Source: Lachnoclostridium sp. An118 (GTDB taxonomy: Bacteria > Bacillota > Clostridia > Lachnospirales > Lachnospiraceae). From it: DNA of 64,000 nt. The DNA is taken from contig NZ_NFLQ01000001.1 of assembly GCF_002160985.1 (NCBI RefSeq), positions 186,001-250,000 on the forward strand. The letters run 5' to 3'. Of this stretch, positions 1 through 7,766 are shown piece by piece. Numbering within the stretch: the first letter of the stretch is position 1; every line of letters begins with the position of its first letter. A model generated the notes under the pieces. That model was not told where the DNA came from. It searched no databases and saw only the letters and a program-made list of their open reading frames with translations. A program made the translations under genes and the position numbers.

Positions 1-806
1 CCTCGGGTGCTCTGGACTATCTGATGGAAAAGGATTTCTATACATCCTATGTTATCGGCGTCTCGGCCGGGAGCTGCAACGCCCTGGGATATGTGTCAAA
101 GCAGCCCGGCAGGACAAGGGACTGCATGATACACAAAGAGAAGGAATACAGCTATTACTATGGCTTTAGAAAATTTATCAAAGAGAAAAGCCTGATGGAT
201 ATGGACATGGTCTTTGACCGCTACCCCAACGAGATCTATCCTTTTGACTACGACACATACTTTGCCTCGGACATAGAGTGCGAGATCGTGACAACCAACT
301 GCGTGACAGGGCGTGCAGAGTATATGACTGAGGATTCAGACAAACAGAGGCTGATGAAGATCTGCCGGGCGTCCTGCAGCATGCCCCTCATCTGCCCTAT
401 GGTCAACGTGGACGGTATCCCCTACCTGGACGGCGGTCTTGCGGACTCCATCCCCATAGAGAGGGCCATGGAGATCGGCAACGGAAAGAGTATTGTGATC
501 CTTACGAGAAACCCGGGCTACCGCAAGAAGATGCCTTCCCGGGCCACTGTACAGCTCTACAGCAGGGCCTACAAAAAATACCCTAACCTGATCCGGAGCA
601 TTGTGAACCGGAGCATCATGTACAACAGGACCATGAAACTTCTGGAGCAGCTGGAGTCGGAGGGGAAGATCTTTGTGCTGCGGCCCCTGATCCCCACGGT
701 GTCCAGGCTGGAGAAGGACTACGATGCCCTGATGCACTTCTACGAGCACGGCTACAGACTGATGAGAAAAGAGTACGATGAGCTCATGAGATTTCTGGAG
801 AAATAA
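1..806 (+). CDS. patatin-like phospholipase, 5'-truncated by window edge
   Basis: This is a serine lipid acyl hydrolase of the patatin family. The reading frame is open from base 3, upstream of the first Met at 24, so the true start lies outside the window. The nucleophile elbow GVSAGS (GxSxG) is seen near the beginning and the catalytic Asp sits in the DGG motif of YLDGGLADSIP about 120 residues later; together they form the Ser-Asp dyad. No signal peptide can be judged because the N-terminus is missing. The C-terminal part is helical with many basic residues and resembles the bacterial YjjU/RssA-like branch. It is followed after 16 bases by the YjbQ gene with its own AAGGAGGA site, so the two are probably cotranscribed. 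The physiological lipid substrate is not known. Confidence 0.9.
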   Translation, partial: SGALDYLMEKDFYTSYVIGVSAGSCNALGYVSKQPGRTRDCMIHKEKEYSYYYGFRKFIKEKSLMDMDMVFDRYPNEIYPFDYDTYFASDIECEIVTTNCVTGRAEYMTEDSDKQRLMKICRASCSMPLICPMVNVDGIPYLDGGLADSIPIERAMEIGNGKSIVILTRNPGYRKKMPSRATVQLYSRAYKKYPNLIRSIVNRSIMYNRTMKLLEQLESEGKIFVLRPLIPTVSRLEKDYDALMHFYEHGYRLMRKEYDELMRFLEK

Positions 807-822
807 TAAGGAGGACAAAGAT

Positions 823-1227
823 ATGCATTTGTTTGAACATCACATTTCCACGAGAGGATCACAGCAGATGACCAAGGTGACGGACATGGTGAGGGAGGAC
901 ATTGAGAAGAGCGGCGCGAAGGACGGCATCGTGGTGGTCTTCTCCCCTCACACGACAGCGGGATTTACCATCAATGAGAACGCGGATCCGGATGTGGTGC
1001 GGGACATGCTCCAGGGCTTTGAGAAGGCCTTCCCCACAAAGACGGACTATTACAGACACGCGGAGGGCAACTCCCACGCCCACATGAAGACCACCCTCTT
1101 CGGACCCTCCCAGACCATGATCTTAAGCGGCGGAGAGCTGATACTGGGCATCTGGCAGGACCTGTATTTCTGTGATTTTGACGGGCCCAGGAACCGGACC
1201 TTCTATGTCAAGATACTGGAAGGATAA
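823..1227 (+). CDS. YjbQ-family protein (secondary thiamine-phosphate synthase type)
   Basis: A 134-residue member of the UPF0047/YjbQ family. The family hallmark SPHTTAGFTINENADPDV is complete, and the later conserved segments (EGNSHAHMK, then GGELILGIWQDLYFCDFDGPR) are also present, giving the normal family length. Some family members have weak thiamine phosphate synthase activity, but the main cellular role is unsettled, so the enzymatic name should be taken lightly. The AAGGAGGA site ends 9 bases before the ATG. It sits between a patatin-like gene and an HD hydrolase with only 6 bases to the latter, consistent with one operon. Confidence 0.88.
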   Translation: MHLFEHHISTRGSQQMTKVTDMVREDIEKSGAKDGIVVVFSPHTTAGFTINENADPDVVRDMLQGFEKAFPTKTDYYRHAEGNSHAHMKTTLFGPSQTMILSGGELILGIWQDLYFCDFDGPRNRTFYVKILEG

Positions 1228-1233
1228 AACAGC

Positions 1234-1800
1234 ATGATGGATCACGATACTCTGCTTGGGTTCCTTGACCTGGCGGAGAAGCTGAAATGCAATACGCGCC
1301 ACTCCTGGACGAGCAGCGGGCGCCATGAGAGCGTGGCGGAGCATGTGTACCGCCTCATGGTCTTTGCCTGGCTTGTGAGGGATGAGTTCCCGGAGCTGGA
1401 TATGGACCGGGTCATGGAGCTGGCCCTCTTTCACGATATGGGGGAGGCGGTCACAGGGGACATCCCTGCCTTTGAAAAGACCGGGGAGGATGAAAAGACG
1501 GAAGGAGAGGCGCAGGAAGAGATTGCCGGCCTTCTGCCGGGCCCCCGCGGGGAAAAGCTGCGGGAAATTTTCCGGGAGGTCCGGGAGAAGCAGACGCCGG
1601 AGGCACGGCTTGTGAACGCCATGGACAAGCTGGAGGCGCTGATCCAGCACAATGAGGCGGACCTTTCCACCTGGCTGCCCCTGGAGTACGACCTGCAGCT
1701 CACCTACGGGGAGAAGGAGACGAGGGATATCCCCTGGATGGCGGCGCTTCGGGAGAGGGTGAACCGGGACTCAGTGGAGAAAATAAAAAAGGAGGACTAA
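1234..1800 (+). CDS. HD-domain hydrolase (YfbR-like 5'-nucleotidase type)
   Basis: A 188-residue HD-superfamily metal phosphohydrolase. Metal ligands are visible in HESVAEHVYRL (His) and in LALFHDMGEAVTGDIPAF, which carries the HD pair; a distal Asp lies in VNAMDKLEALIQHNEADLSTW. This arrangement matches the YfbR/HDDC2-like 5'-deoxynucleotidase group, so a nucleotide monophosphate is the likely substrate, though this is family knowledge. The gene ends tail-to-tail with the GntR regulator: its TAA (1798-1800) overlaps the reverse-strand stop (1797-1799), leaving no room for a terminator between them. Confidence 0.85.
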   Translation: MMDHDTLLGFLDLAEKLKCNTRHSWTSSGRHESVAEHVYRLMVFAWLVRDEFPELDMDRVMELALFHDMGEAVTGDIPAFEKTGEDEKTEGEAQEEIAGLLPGPRGEKLREIFREVREKQTPEARLVNAMDKLEALIQHNEADLSTWLPLEYDLQLTYGEKETRDIPWMAALRERVNRDSVEKIKKED

Positions 1801-2441
1801 AGATCCTCCAGGTTGATGCCCCTTGGCACATCCATATGGCGCAGGGTAATGTCGTAGATATGGGCTGTGTCCCCGGCCTCCATGGCTTCCAGGATGGCGA
1901 GGTGCTCGTTGTACGTGTCCTCCATACGTCCCGGGTGGGAGAGGGACATATGGGCCAGCCGCTGCATCCGGTACATAAAGGTGTCAAATATGGCGGAGAA
2001 CTGCTGGTTCTCCAGATAGCGGACCACCGCTACATGAAACTGAAAATCGTAGGTACAGAAATCCTGGATAGACTGTGTTGTGTCCAGGATTTCTTTCATT
2101 TCTTCCATATTGAAGCGAAGCTCCCTGAACAGCCGCTTTGCTTTCCTGGAGGTGTGGGTGCGGGTGATCTCCATGGTGCAGTAGGTCTCCAGAGCGGAGC
2201 GGACCTGGAAGGTCTCTGTCACATCCTGCTTTGTGAGCTGGTGAAGGCGGAATCCCTTGCTTGGGATGATGTCGATGTAACCCTCCTGCACCAGCCTGTG
2301 GATGGCGTCCCGGAATGGGGTGCGGGAGATGCCCAGCTCTTTCGCAAGTTTTGTCTCCGAGTAGATCTCCTGGTAGGAGAGCTGATCTTCCGTGATCATC
2401 TTTTTTAAATGTTCATAGGCTTGTTCGTTCAATGTCATCAT
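1797..2441 (-). CDS. GntR-family regulator, FCD subfamily
   Basis: A 214-residue transcription factor with an N-terminal winged helix (LAKELGISRTPFRDAIHRLVQEGYIDIIPSKGF, given here as LGISRTPFRDAIHRL plus GYIDIIPSKGF) and an all-helical C-terminal FCD ligand domain whose His ligands are seen in FHVAVVRYLEN and YNEHLAILEA. FCD regulators usually sense sugar acids or other carboxylates through a bound metal. It is divergent from the dehydrogenase/kinase genes at 2820-5146 and a palindrome typical of GntR operators (GGTATACC core) lies in their promoter, so it most likely controls them. Two adjacent ATGs (2441, 2438) follow an AAGGAGC site. Confidence 0.92.
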   Translation of the reverse strand: MMTLNEQAYEHLKKMITEDQLSYQEIYSETKLAKELGISRTPFRDAIHRLVQEGYIDIIPSKGFRLHQLTKQDVTETFQVRSALETYCTMEITRTHTSRKAKRLFRELRFNMEEMKEILDTTQSIQDFCTYDFQFHVAVVRYLENQQFSAIFDTFMYRMQRLAHMSLSHPGRMEDTYNEHLAILEAMEAGDTAHIYDITLRHMDVPRGINLEDL

Positions 2442-2819
2442 GTCTTAGGGCTCCTTTTTGGCAATCGTTTATGTTTTGTCAAAGATAGATGCAAATCCTA
2501 AAAAAACCTGGTTCTATTGTACACTGTTTCCTGTATAAAATCCAATAGAAACCTGTGAAAAATCCACTTTTTATCCATCCGCCACAGGTGGGATGGAGTG
2601 TTAATAAAATAACGCACAAATTCAGTGTTTATGGGGATTCTGCCCAAATTTGAAAGGCCTGGATTGGCAAAAACAGAGAAAGAAATTTAGGGGATTGACC
2701 GGTATACCGGTATGTAGTAAAGTGTAAGCATAAGGAACAAAAAGTAACAAATATGTACGGATAATGTGTGACTTTTTGTGCAAAACAATCAAAAACATAT
2801 GTAAAGGAGAGAACGAAGT
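2442..2819. other. 378-bp intergenic control region
   Basis: This gap separates the divergent GntR regulator and the dehydrogenase gene. The part next to the regulator is AT-rich without a clear ORF. The part next to the dehydrogenase holds one convincing sigma-A promoter with a built-in palindrome (2695-2723) and about 90 bases of untranslated leader with an AAGGAGAG site shortly before the ATG at 2820. I see no RNA gene in it. Confidence 0.7.
2695..2723 (+). promoter_or_regulatory. promoter with GntR-type operator in the spacer
   Basis: The -35 TTGACC (2695-2700) and -10 TAAAGT (2718-2723) are 17 bp apart. The 14-bp perfect palindrome ACCGGTATACCGGT (2698-2711) overlaps the -35 and spacer, so a bound dimer would block RNA polymerase. 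The GGTATACC core resembles GntR/FCD operators, and a gene of that family is divergently encoded next door. Regulation by that protein is inferred. Confidence 0.65.
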
Positions 2820-3707
2820 ATGAAAGCAGGATTTATCGGACTTGGGATCATGGGACGTCCCATGGCAAAGAACCTTCTGAAGGCAGGCGTGGAGCTTCTG
2901 GTGACTGACCTCAATAAAGAGGCTGTGGCAGATGTGGTGGCAGCCGGTGCAAAGGCAGCCAGCTACGCACAGATCGGAGAAGAGTGCAGTACAGTGTTCA
3001 TTATCGTGCCCAACGGCGATATTACAAAATCCATCCTCTTCGATGAGGGAGGCGTGGCATCCACCATTAAAGAGGGCAGCATCGTGTGTGACATGAGCTC
3101 CGTCACACCTGTGGAGTCAAAAGAGTGCTATGAGAGACTGAAAAAACAGGGCGTAGGTTTTGTAGATGCTCCCGTGTCAGGCGGAGAGCCGGGAGCTGTG
3201 GCAGGCACGCTGGCTATCATGGCCGGAGGCGAGGAGAAGGATTTCAAGGCCCTGAAGCCTTACTTTGATATCCTTGGATCTTCTGCTCTTCTCATCGGTG
3301 AGGCAGGCAGCGGCAGCGTCACCAAGCTGGCCAACCAGATCATTGTAAACAATACCATCGCTGTTGTGTCCGAGGCCTTTGTCCTGGCTGTGAAGGCAGG
3401 GGCAGATCCGGTGAAAGTCTACGAGGCCATCCGCGGCGGACTGGCAGGCAGCGCCGTGCTGGATGCCAAGATCCCTATGATCGTGGAGCGCAACTTCAAA
3501 CCCGGCGGACCGATCCGCATCAATCACAAGGATATCAAGAATGTTGTCAATACAGCTCACGCCATTGACGTGCCCATTCCCTACACAGCGCAGCTCTACG
3601 AGATCATGCAGACACTGAAGATCCACGGGCATATGGAGGACGATCACGGCGGCATTGTACAGTACTTTGAGAAACTGGCAGATGTGGAAGTAAAGAAAGT
3701 GGATTAG
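2820..3707 (+). CDS. NAD-binding beta-hydroxyacid dehydrogenase (GarR/LtnD-like)
   Basis: A 295-residue soluble dehydrogenase of the 3-hydroxyisobutyrate dehydrogenase/tartronate semialdehyde reductase superfamily. The Rossmann motif GFIGLGIMGRPMAKNL opens the protein, the substrate-binding signature DAPVSGGEPGAVAGTLAIM lies near residue 120, and the catalytic Lys is in GSVTKLANQIIVNN near 170. Family members either reduce tartronate semialdehyde to glycerate or oxidise four-carbon acids such as L-threonate (LtnD). The next gene is a DUF1537 kinase, which favours an LtnD-like or related role in a sugar-acid pathway, but substrate cannot be read from sequence alone. It is the first gene after the GntR-controlled promoter, with 14 bases to the kinase. 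Confidence 0.88.
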   Translation: MKAGFIGLGIMGRPMAKNLLKAGVELLVTDLNKEAVADVVAAGAKAASYAQIGEECSTVFIIVPNGDITKSILFDEGGVASTIKEGSIVCDMSSVTPVESKECYERLKKQGVGFVDAPVSGGEPGAVAGTLAIMAGGEEKDFKALKPYFDILGSSALLIGEAGSGSVTKLANQIIVNNTIAVVSEAFVLAVKAGADPVKVYEAIRGGLAGSAVLDAKIPMIVERNFKPGGPIRINHKDIKNVVNTAHAIDVPIPYTAQLYEIMQTLKIHGHMEDDHGGIVQYFEKLADVEVKKVD

Positions 3708-3721
3708 AGGAGGAAAGACAT

Positions 3722-5146
3722 ATGTCCATCAGTGCAGATGTGATCACTTCTTATAAAAAGATAGACGAGGCTTACATTGACAGCCTTCTGGAGGCGGAGA
3801 TCAAAGCCAGCAACAAAAAGATCGTAGTCCTGGACGACGACCCCACCGGCGTGCAGACGGTCCACGATATCTCTGTCTACACAAGCTGGGACAAGGACAG
3901 CATCCGGGCAGGCTTTGACGAGGAAAACAGCCTGTTCTACGTGCTCACCAACTCCAGAGGATTTACGGCGGAGCAGACCACAAAGGCGCACCATGAGATC
4001 GCGGCTGTGGTAGACGAGGTGGCAAAGGAGACAGGAAAAGAGTATATCTTTATCAGCCGCAGCGACAGCACCCTGCGGGGACACTACCCGCTGGAGACCG
4101 AGCTTTTGAAAGCGGACTATGAGAAGAACACCGGCAAGGTGATAGACGGGGAGATTCTCTGCCCCTTCTTCAAAGAGGGCGGAAGGTTCACCATAGAAAA
4201 TGTCCACTATGTCAAATACGGCGATGAGCTGGTTCCGGCCAACGAGACCGAGTTCGCAAAAGACAAGACCTTTGGGTACACGGCGGCCACCATGCCGGAG
4301 TATGTGGAGGAAAAGACAAAAGGAGCGTACAAAAAAGAGGACGTAACCTGCATCTCCCTGGAAGATATCCACAACATGGAGATCGACAAGATTGAGGAGC
4401 AGCTCCTGGCTGTGCATCATTTCAACAAGATCATTGTCAACGCAGTGGACTATGTGGACGTGAAGGTGTTCTGCGTGGCCCTCTACCGCGCCATGAGGAA
4501 AGGAAAAGTCTACATGATGCGCACAGCGGCTGCCATTGTCAAGGTCATGGGCGGCGTCACAAGCCAGCCCCTCCTTACAAGAGAGCAGATGGTGGTGAAG
4601 GAGACAGAGAACGGCGGCATTATCGTGGTGGGCTCCCACACCGAGAAGACCACCCGCCAGGTGGAGGCTTTAAAAGAGCTGAAAGAGATCGAGTTCATCG
4701 AGCTTGACGCCACTCTGGTAAAGGATGATGCGGTCTTTGAAGCGGAAGTGCAGCGCTGCCTTGAAAAGGAAGAGGCCTGCATAAAGAGCGGCAGGACCGT
4801 GTGCTGCTACACCACGAGAGCGCTCATCACAGCGGACACAGGGGACAAGGAGGACGAGCTGCGTCTCTCCGTGAAGATCTCCGACGCGGTCCAGTCCCTG
4901 GTGGGAAGATTGTCTGTGACCCCCGCTTTTGTCATTGCTAAGGGAGGCATCACCTCCAGCGATGTGGGCACAAAGGCGCTGGCTGTAAAACGCGCCAATG
5001 TGCTGGGACAGATCCGTCCCGGTATCCCGGTGTGGCAGACGGGAGATGAGAGCAGATTTCCACTGACGCCCTATGTGATCTTCCCGGGCAACGTGGGAGA
5101 TGACGAGACTCTCAGAGAGGCTGTGGAGATTCTGATCGGGAAATAA
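3722..5146 (+). CDS. DUF1537 four-carbon acid sugar kinase (OtnK-like)
   Basis: A 474-residue kinase of the DUF1537 family, which phosphorylates threonate, erythronate or their oxo forms at C4. The N-terminal domain shows VLDDDPTGVQTVHDI (active-site Asp cluster), LTNSRGF, and SRSDSTLRGHYPLE, all family hallmarks. The C-terminal nucleotide-binding domain shows FVIAKGGITSSDVG and VIFPGNVGD. It is cotranscribed with the dehydrogenase upstream (14-bp gap, AGAGGAGGA site) and followed by a likely terminator. It differs strongly from the second DUF1537 kinase at 5383, having DDDPTG instead of ADDLTG and a longer N-terminus, so the two probably act on different acids. Confidence 0.88.
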   Translation: MSISADVITSYKKIDEAYIDSLLEAEIKASNKKIVVLDDDPTGVQTVHDISVYTSWDKDSIRAGFDEENSLFYVLTNSRGFTAEQTTKAHHEIAAVVDEVAKETGKEYIFISRSDSTLRGHYPLETELLKADYEKNTGKVIDGEILCPFFKEGGRFTIENVHYVKYGDELVPANETEFAKDKTFGYTAATMPEYVEEKTKGAYKKEDVTCISLEDIHNMEIDKIEEQLLAVHHFNKIIVNAVDYVDVKVFCVALYRAMRKGKVYMMRTAAAIVKVMGGVTSQPLLTREQMVVKETENGGIIVVGSHTEKTTRQVEALKELKEIEFIELDATLVKDDAVFEAEVQRCLEKEEACIKSGRTVCCYTTRALITADTGDKEDELRLSVKISDAVQSLVGRLSVTPAFVIAKGGITSSDVGTKALAVKRANVLGQIRPGIPVWQTGDESRFPLTPYVIFPGNVGDDETLREAVEILIGK

Positions 5147-5170
5147 GCGGATTGACAAATATATAACGGG

Positions 5171-5214
5171 AAAAGAAAGGGAAAGGCCTGGCTCTGGGCA
5201 GGTCTTTCTTTTTT
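5171..5214 (+). terminator. likely intrinsic terminator after the first kinase
   Basis: An AAAGAAAG arm (5172-5179) pairs with CTTTCTTT (5204-5211), enclosing a smaller CCTG/CAGG helix, and the right arm runs into six T residues. It lies 25 bp after the kinase stop and before the next promoter. The outer stem is A/T-rich, so efficiency is uncertain. Confidence 0.55.
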
Positions 5215-5230
5215 AAAGGCATAATAGACG

Positions 5231-5357
5231 AAAACAAACGTAAAAAACAACAAAAACAAACATTTTATTTGTTGATTTTGCATGACTACATTGATAAAAA
5301 TTAGATTAAATTGACAAAAACGAACAACAGAAGTATAATATAAACAGAAATGAACAT
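5231..5357 (+). promoter_or_regulatory. operator array for a DeoR-type repressor
   Basis: Four direct copies of an A-rich motif are visible: AAAACAAACGT (5231-5241), AAAACAAACAT (5253-5263), AAAACGAACAA (5317-5327) and GAAATGAACAT (5347-5357). The third copy starts immediately after the -35 hexamer and the fourth overlaps the expected start of transcription. Repeats with an AACA core are common for DeoR regulators, and one is encoded at the end of this operon (9203). Binding is inferred. Confidence 0.5.
5311..5339 (+). promoter_or_regulatory. consensus sigma-A promoter for the dtnK-pdxA2-gntP operon
   Basis: TTGACA (5311-5316), 17-bp spacer, TATAAT (5334-5339): a perfect match to consensus for both hexamers. 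The start site would be about 5346, and the first gene starts at 5383 after an AAAGGAGGA site. So strong a promoter would need repression, consistent with the overlapping repeats. Confidence 0.8.
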
Positions 5358-5382
5358 ACAAAGCGCAAAGGAGGAACAAGAC

Positions 5383-6687
5383 ATGCCTCAGTGTGTTGTA
5401 ATTGCAGATGATCTGACAGGGGCAAATGCCACTGGTGTACTTCTGAAGAAGATGAACTATACAGCCTACACGGTCATGAATGCGGAGAGGATCGAACTGA
5501 GCACTCTGAAGGACTGTGACTGTGTACTGTATCCCACGGACAGCAGAGGTGTAGACCCGGAGATAGCCTACAACCGTGTACACAATGTCTGCAGCCTGCT
5601 CAAAAACGATGATGTAAAGGTTTATTCCAAGAGGATCGACAGCACCCTCCGGGGAAACTTAGGAAGCGAGACAGATGCTATGCTGGACTGTCTGGGCGAG
5701 GACTATGTGGCCATTGTGGCACCCTGTTTCCCGTCATCGGGACGCATTGTCATCGGCGGCTACATGCTCGTAAACGGGCTGCCGCTGCACAAGACAGACA
5801 TTGCCATTGACCCAAAGACACCGGTCACTATATCAGAAGACGCGGTGCTCTTTGAACAGCAGAGCAAGTACAAAGTGGCATCCATCCTGATGAAGGATCT
5901 GATGCACGGGAAGCATTATCTTGCGGACCTGATGAAAAAGCATGTGGCGGAAGGATGCAGGATCCTCACCATTGACTGTGTGACCCAGGAAGACCTGGAT
6001 CTTATCGCAGACGCGGTGATCACAAGCAAGCTGAAAGTAGTGGCAGTGGATCCGGGCGTCTTTACAGCTACTCTGGCAAGAAAGCTGATCACACCTTCCC
6101 AGAAGCAGGAAAAGAGCCGTATCCTGGCAGTGGTCGGGAGCGTGCATCCAAATACAAAGAACCAGATGGAGGAGCTGTGGCTCTCCCAGAGGACGCACAA
6201 TGTATTTGTGAACACAAAAGAACTTCTGGAGGACGAGGAGAGAAGGGAAAAAGAGATCAGCCGGGTAACGGAGGAGATCCTGAAAGAATGTAAGCTGAAT
6301 GTAGTCTCCACAGTGACAGGGGACGGCATCTACCCGGAGAACCGCATTGACTTTAAGCCCTACATGGAGAAGTACAACTGCTCCATGGACGATGTGACAG
6401 GGCGCATCAATTCCGGATTTGCAGAGATCACCTACCGGATCTTCAAAGCGGAGCCTGAATTCAAGGGGCTCTACACAAGCGGCGGAGACATTACAGTAGC
6501 TGTGTGCGCCAGGTTTGACACGGCGGGCCTGAGCCTGATGGACGAAGTGCTCCCGCTGGCAGCCTACGGGCAGTTCCTGAAAGGAGAGTTCGAGGGCGTC
6601 CACATTATCACCAAGGGCGGCAGCCAGGGACAGAATGATGCCATCAACCGGTGCATCACCTATCTGAAGGAGAAATTGTACATCTAA
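5383..6687 (+). CDS. DUF1537 kinase, DtnK-like (D-threonate 4-kinase type)
   Basis: A 434-residue kinase of the DUF1537 family. The start at 5383 is chosen because AAAGGAGGA lies 8 bases upstream; an earlier in-frame ATG at 5350 has no site. Motifs seen are IADDLTGANATGVLL, TDSRGVDPE, KRIDSTLRGNLGSE in the N-terminal half, and YTSGGDITVAVC plus ITKGGSQGQNDAI in the C-terminal nucleotide-binding half. The next gene is a PdxA homologue; a DUF1537 kinase next to PdxA2 is the arrangement of the D-threonate/D-erythronate pathway, in which the kinase makes the 4-phosphate and PdxA2 oxidises it to dihydroxyacetone phosphate. That pathway assignment is inference from family and context. Confidence 0.88.
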   Translation: MPQCVVIADDLTGANATGVLLKKMNYTAYTVMNAERIELSTLKDCDCVLYPTDSRGVDPEIAYNRVHNVCSLLKNDDVKVYSKRIDSTLRGNLGSETDAMLDCLGEDYVAIVAPCFPSSGRIVIGGYMLVNGLPLHKTDIAIDPKTPVTISEDAVLFEQQSKYKVASILMKDLMHGKHYLADLMKKHVAEGCRILTIDCVTQEDLDLIADAVITSKLKVVAVDPGVFTATLARKLITPSQKQEKSRILAVVGSVHPNTKNQMEELWLSQRTHNVFVNTKELLEDEERREKEISRVTEEILKECKLNVVSTVTGDGIYPENRIDFKPYMEKYNCSMDDVTGRINSGFAEITYRIFKAEPEFKGLYTSGGDITVAVCARFDTAGLSLMDEVLPLAAYGQFLKGEFEGVHIITKGGSQGQNDAINRCITYLKEKLYI

Positions 6688-6737
6688 GATGTGCAGTATA
6701 GACAGCAACCATGCAGACAAAAAAGGAGGATGAGAAT

Positions 6738-7736
6738 ATGAGTAAACCGCTTATTGCAGTGACCATGGGGGATCCCGCCGGCGTAGGCCCGGAGATCGTG
6801 GCAAAATCGCTGGCATCTGAGGAGGTCACAGACGTGGCGGACTGCGTCATCGTGGGAGACAGAAAATGTATGGAGAACGCGATCCGCATTGTGGGCGCGG
6901 ATCTGAAGATCAACGTGATCCAGAAGCCGGCTGAGGGGCAGTACGAGAAGGGGATCCTGAACCTGATCGATCTGGACAATGTGGACATGGATGCTTTTGC
7001 ATTCGGAAAAGTCAGCGGCATGTGCGGAAAAGCGGCCTATGACTACATTGCCAGGAGCATCGAGCTTGCCAATGCCGGGGAGGTGGACGCAGTGTCCACT
7101 ACACCTATCAACAAAGAGGCCCTGAAGGCAGGGGATGTTCACTTTATCGGACACACAGAGATCTTCGGAGCCCTGACCGGCACGGAGGATCCGCTGACCA
7201 TGTTTGAGACAAACGGCATGCGGGTATTTTTCCTGACAAGGCATGTGTCCCTGCGGCAGATGCTGGACATGATCAAGAAGGACCGCATCGTGGACTATGT
7301 GGTAAGGTGTACGGAAGCGTTAAGAAGGCTGGGTGTGAAGGAAGGAACTATGGCTATCGCAGGATTAAATCCCCACAGCGGAGAGCACGGACTCTTCGGC
7401 TGGGAGGAGGTGGAGGAGATCATCCCCGCCATTGAGGAGCTGAAAAAGATGGGCTACGACGTGGCAGGACCTGTGGGCGCTGACTCTGTCTTCCACCAGG
7501 CGGCTATCGGAAAATACAACAGCGTTCTCTCCCTGTATCACGATCAGGGACACATCGCCACAAAGACACTGGATTTTGAAAAAACCATCGCGATTACAAA
7601 TGGAATGCCGATCCTGCGGACATCCGTGGACCACGGCACTGCATTTGATATAGCGGGCACCGGAAAAGTGAGTGCCGTGAGCATGATCGAAGCCATCCGG
7701 CTGGCCGCAAAATACGCACCTCATTTTACAAAGTAA
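6738..7736 (+). CDS. pdxA2: PdxA2-type 4-phospho-threonate dehydrogenase
   Basis: A 332-residue protein of the PdxA (4-hydroxythreonine-4-phosphate dehydrogenase) family. The start at 6738 follows AAAAGGAGG; the longer frame from 6711 has no site. Seen are [14 protein letters not shown] at the N-terminus, the metal-binding His in FIGHTEIFG, and the C-terminal segments [15 protein letters not shown] and [16 protein letters not shown]. In vitamin B6 synthesis PdxA stands with pdxB/pdxJ, none of which is here; clustering with a DUF1537 kinase and a GntP permease points to the PdxA2 branch, which oxidatively decarboxylates D-threonate or D-erythronate 4-phosphate. The 31-bp gap to the permease suggests one transcript. 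Confidence 0.85.
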   Translation: MSKPLIAVTMGDPAGVGPEIVAKSLASEEVTDVADCVIVGDRKCMENAIRIVGADLKINVIQKPAEGQYEKGILNLIDLDNVDMDAFAFGKVSGMCGKAAYDYIARSIELANAGEVDAVSTTPINKEALKAGDVHFIGHTEIFGALTGTEDPLTMFETNGMRVFFLTRHVSLRQMLDMIKKDRIVDYVVRCTEALRRLGVKEGTMAIAGLNPHSGEHGLFGWEEVEEIIPAIEELKKMGYDVAGPVGADSVFHQAAIGKYNSVLSLYHDQGHIATKTLDFEKTIAITNGMPILRTSVDHGTAFDIAGTGKVSAVSMIEAIRLAAKYAPHFTK

Positions 7737-7766
7737 AAAGAAACATATCTAAAGGAGGAAATTGTT

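Noticed and set aside
6738-7736. pdxA of vitamin B6 synthesis
   Set aside because: No other pdx gene nearby; clustering with a DUF1537 kinase, GntP permease and DeoR regulator fits the catabolic PdxA2 branch better.
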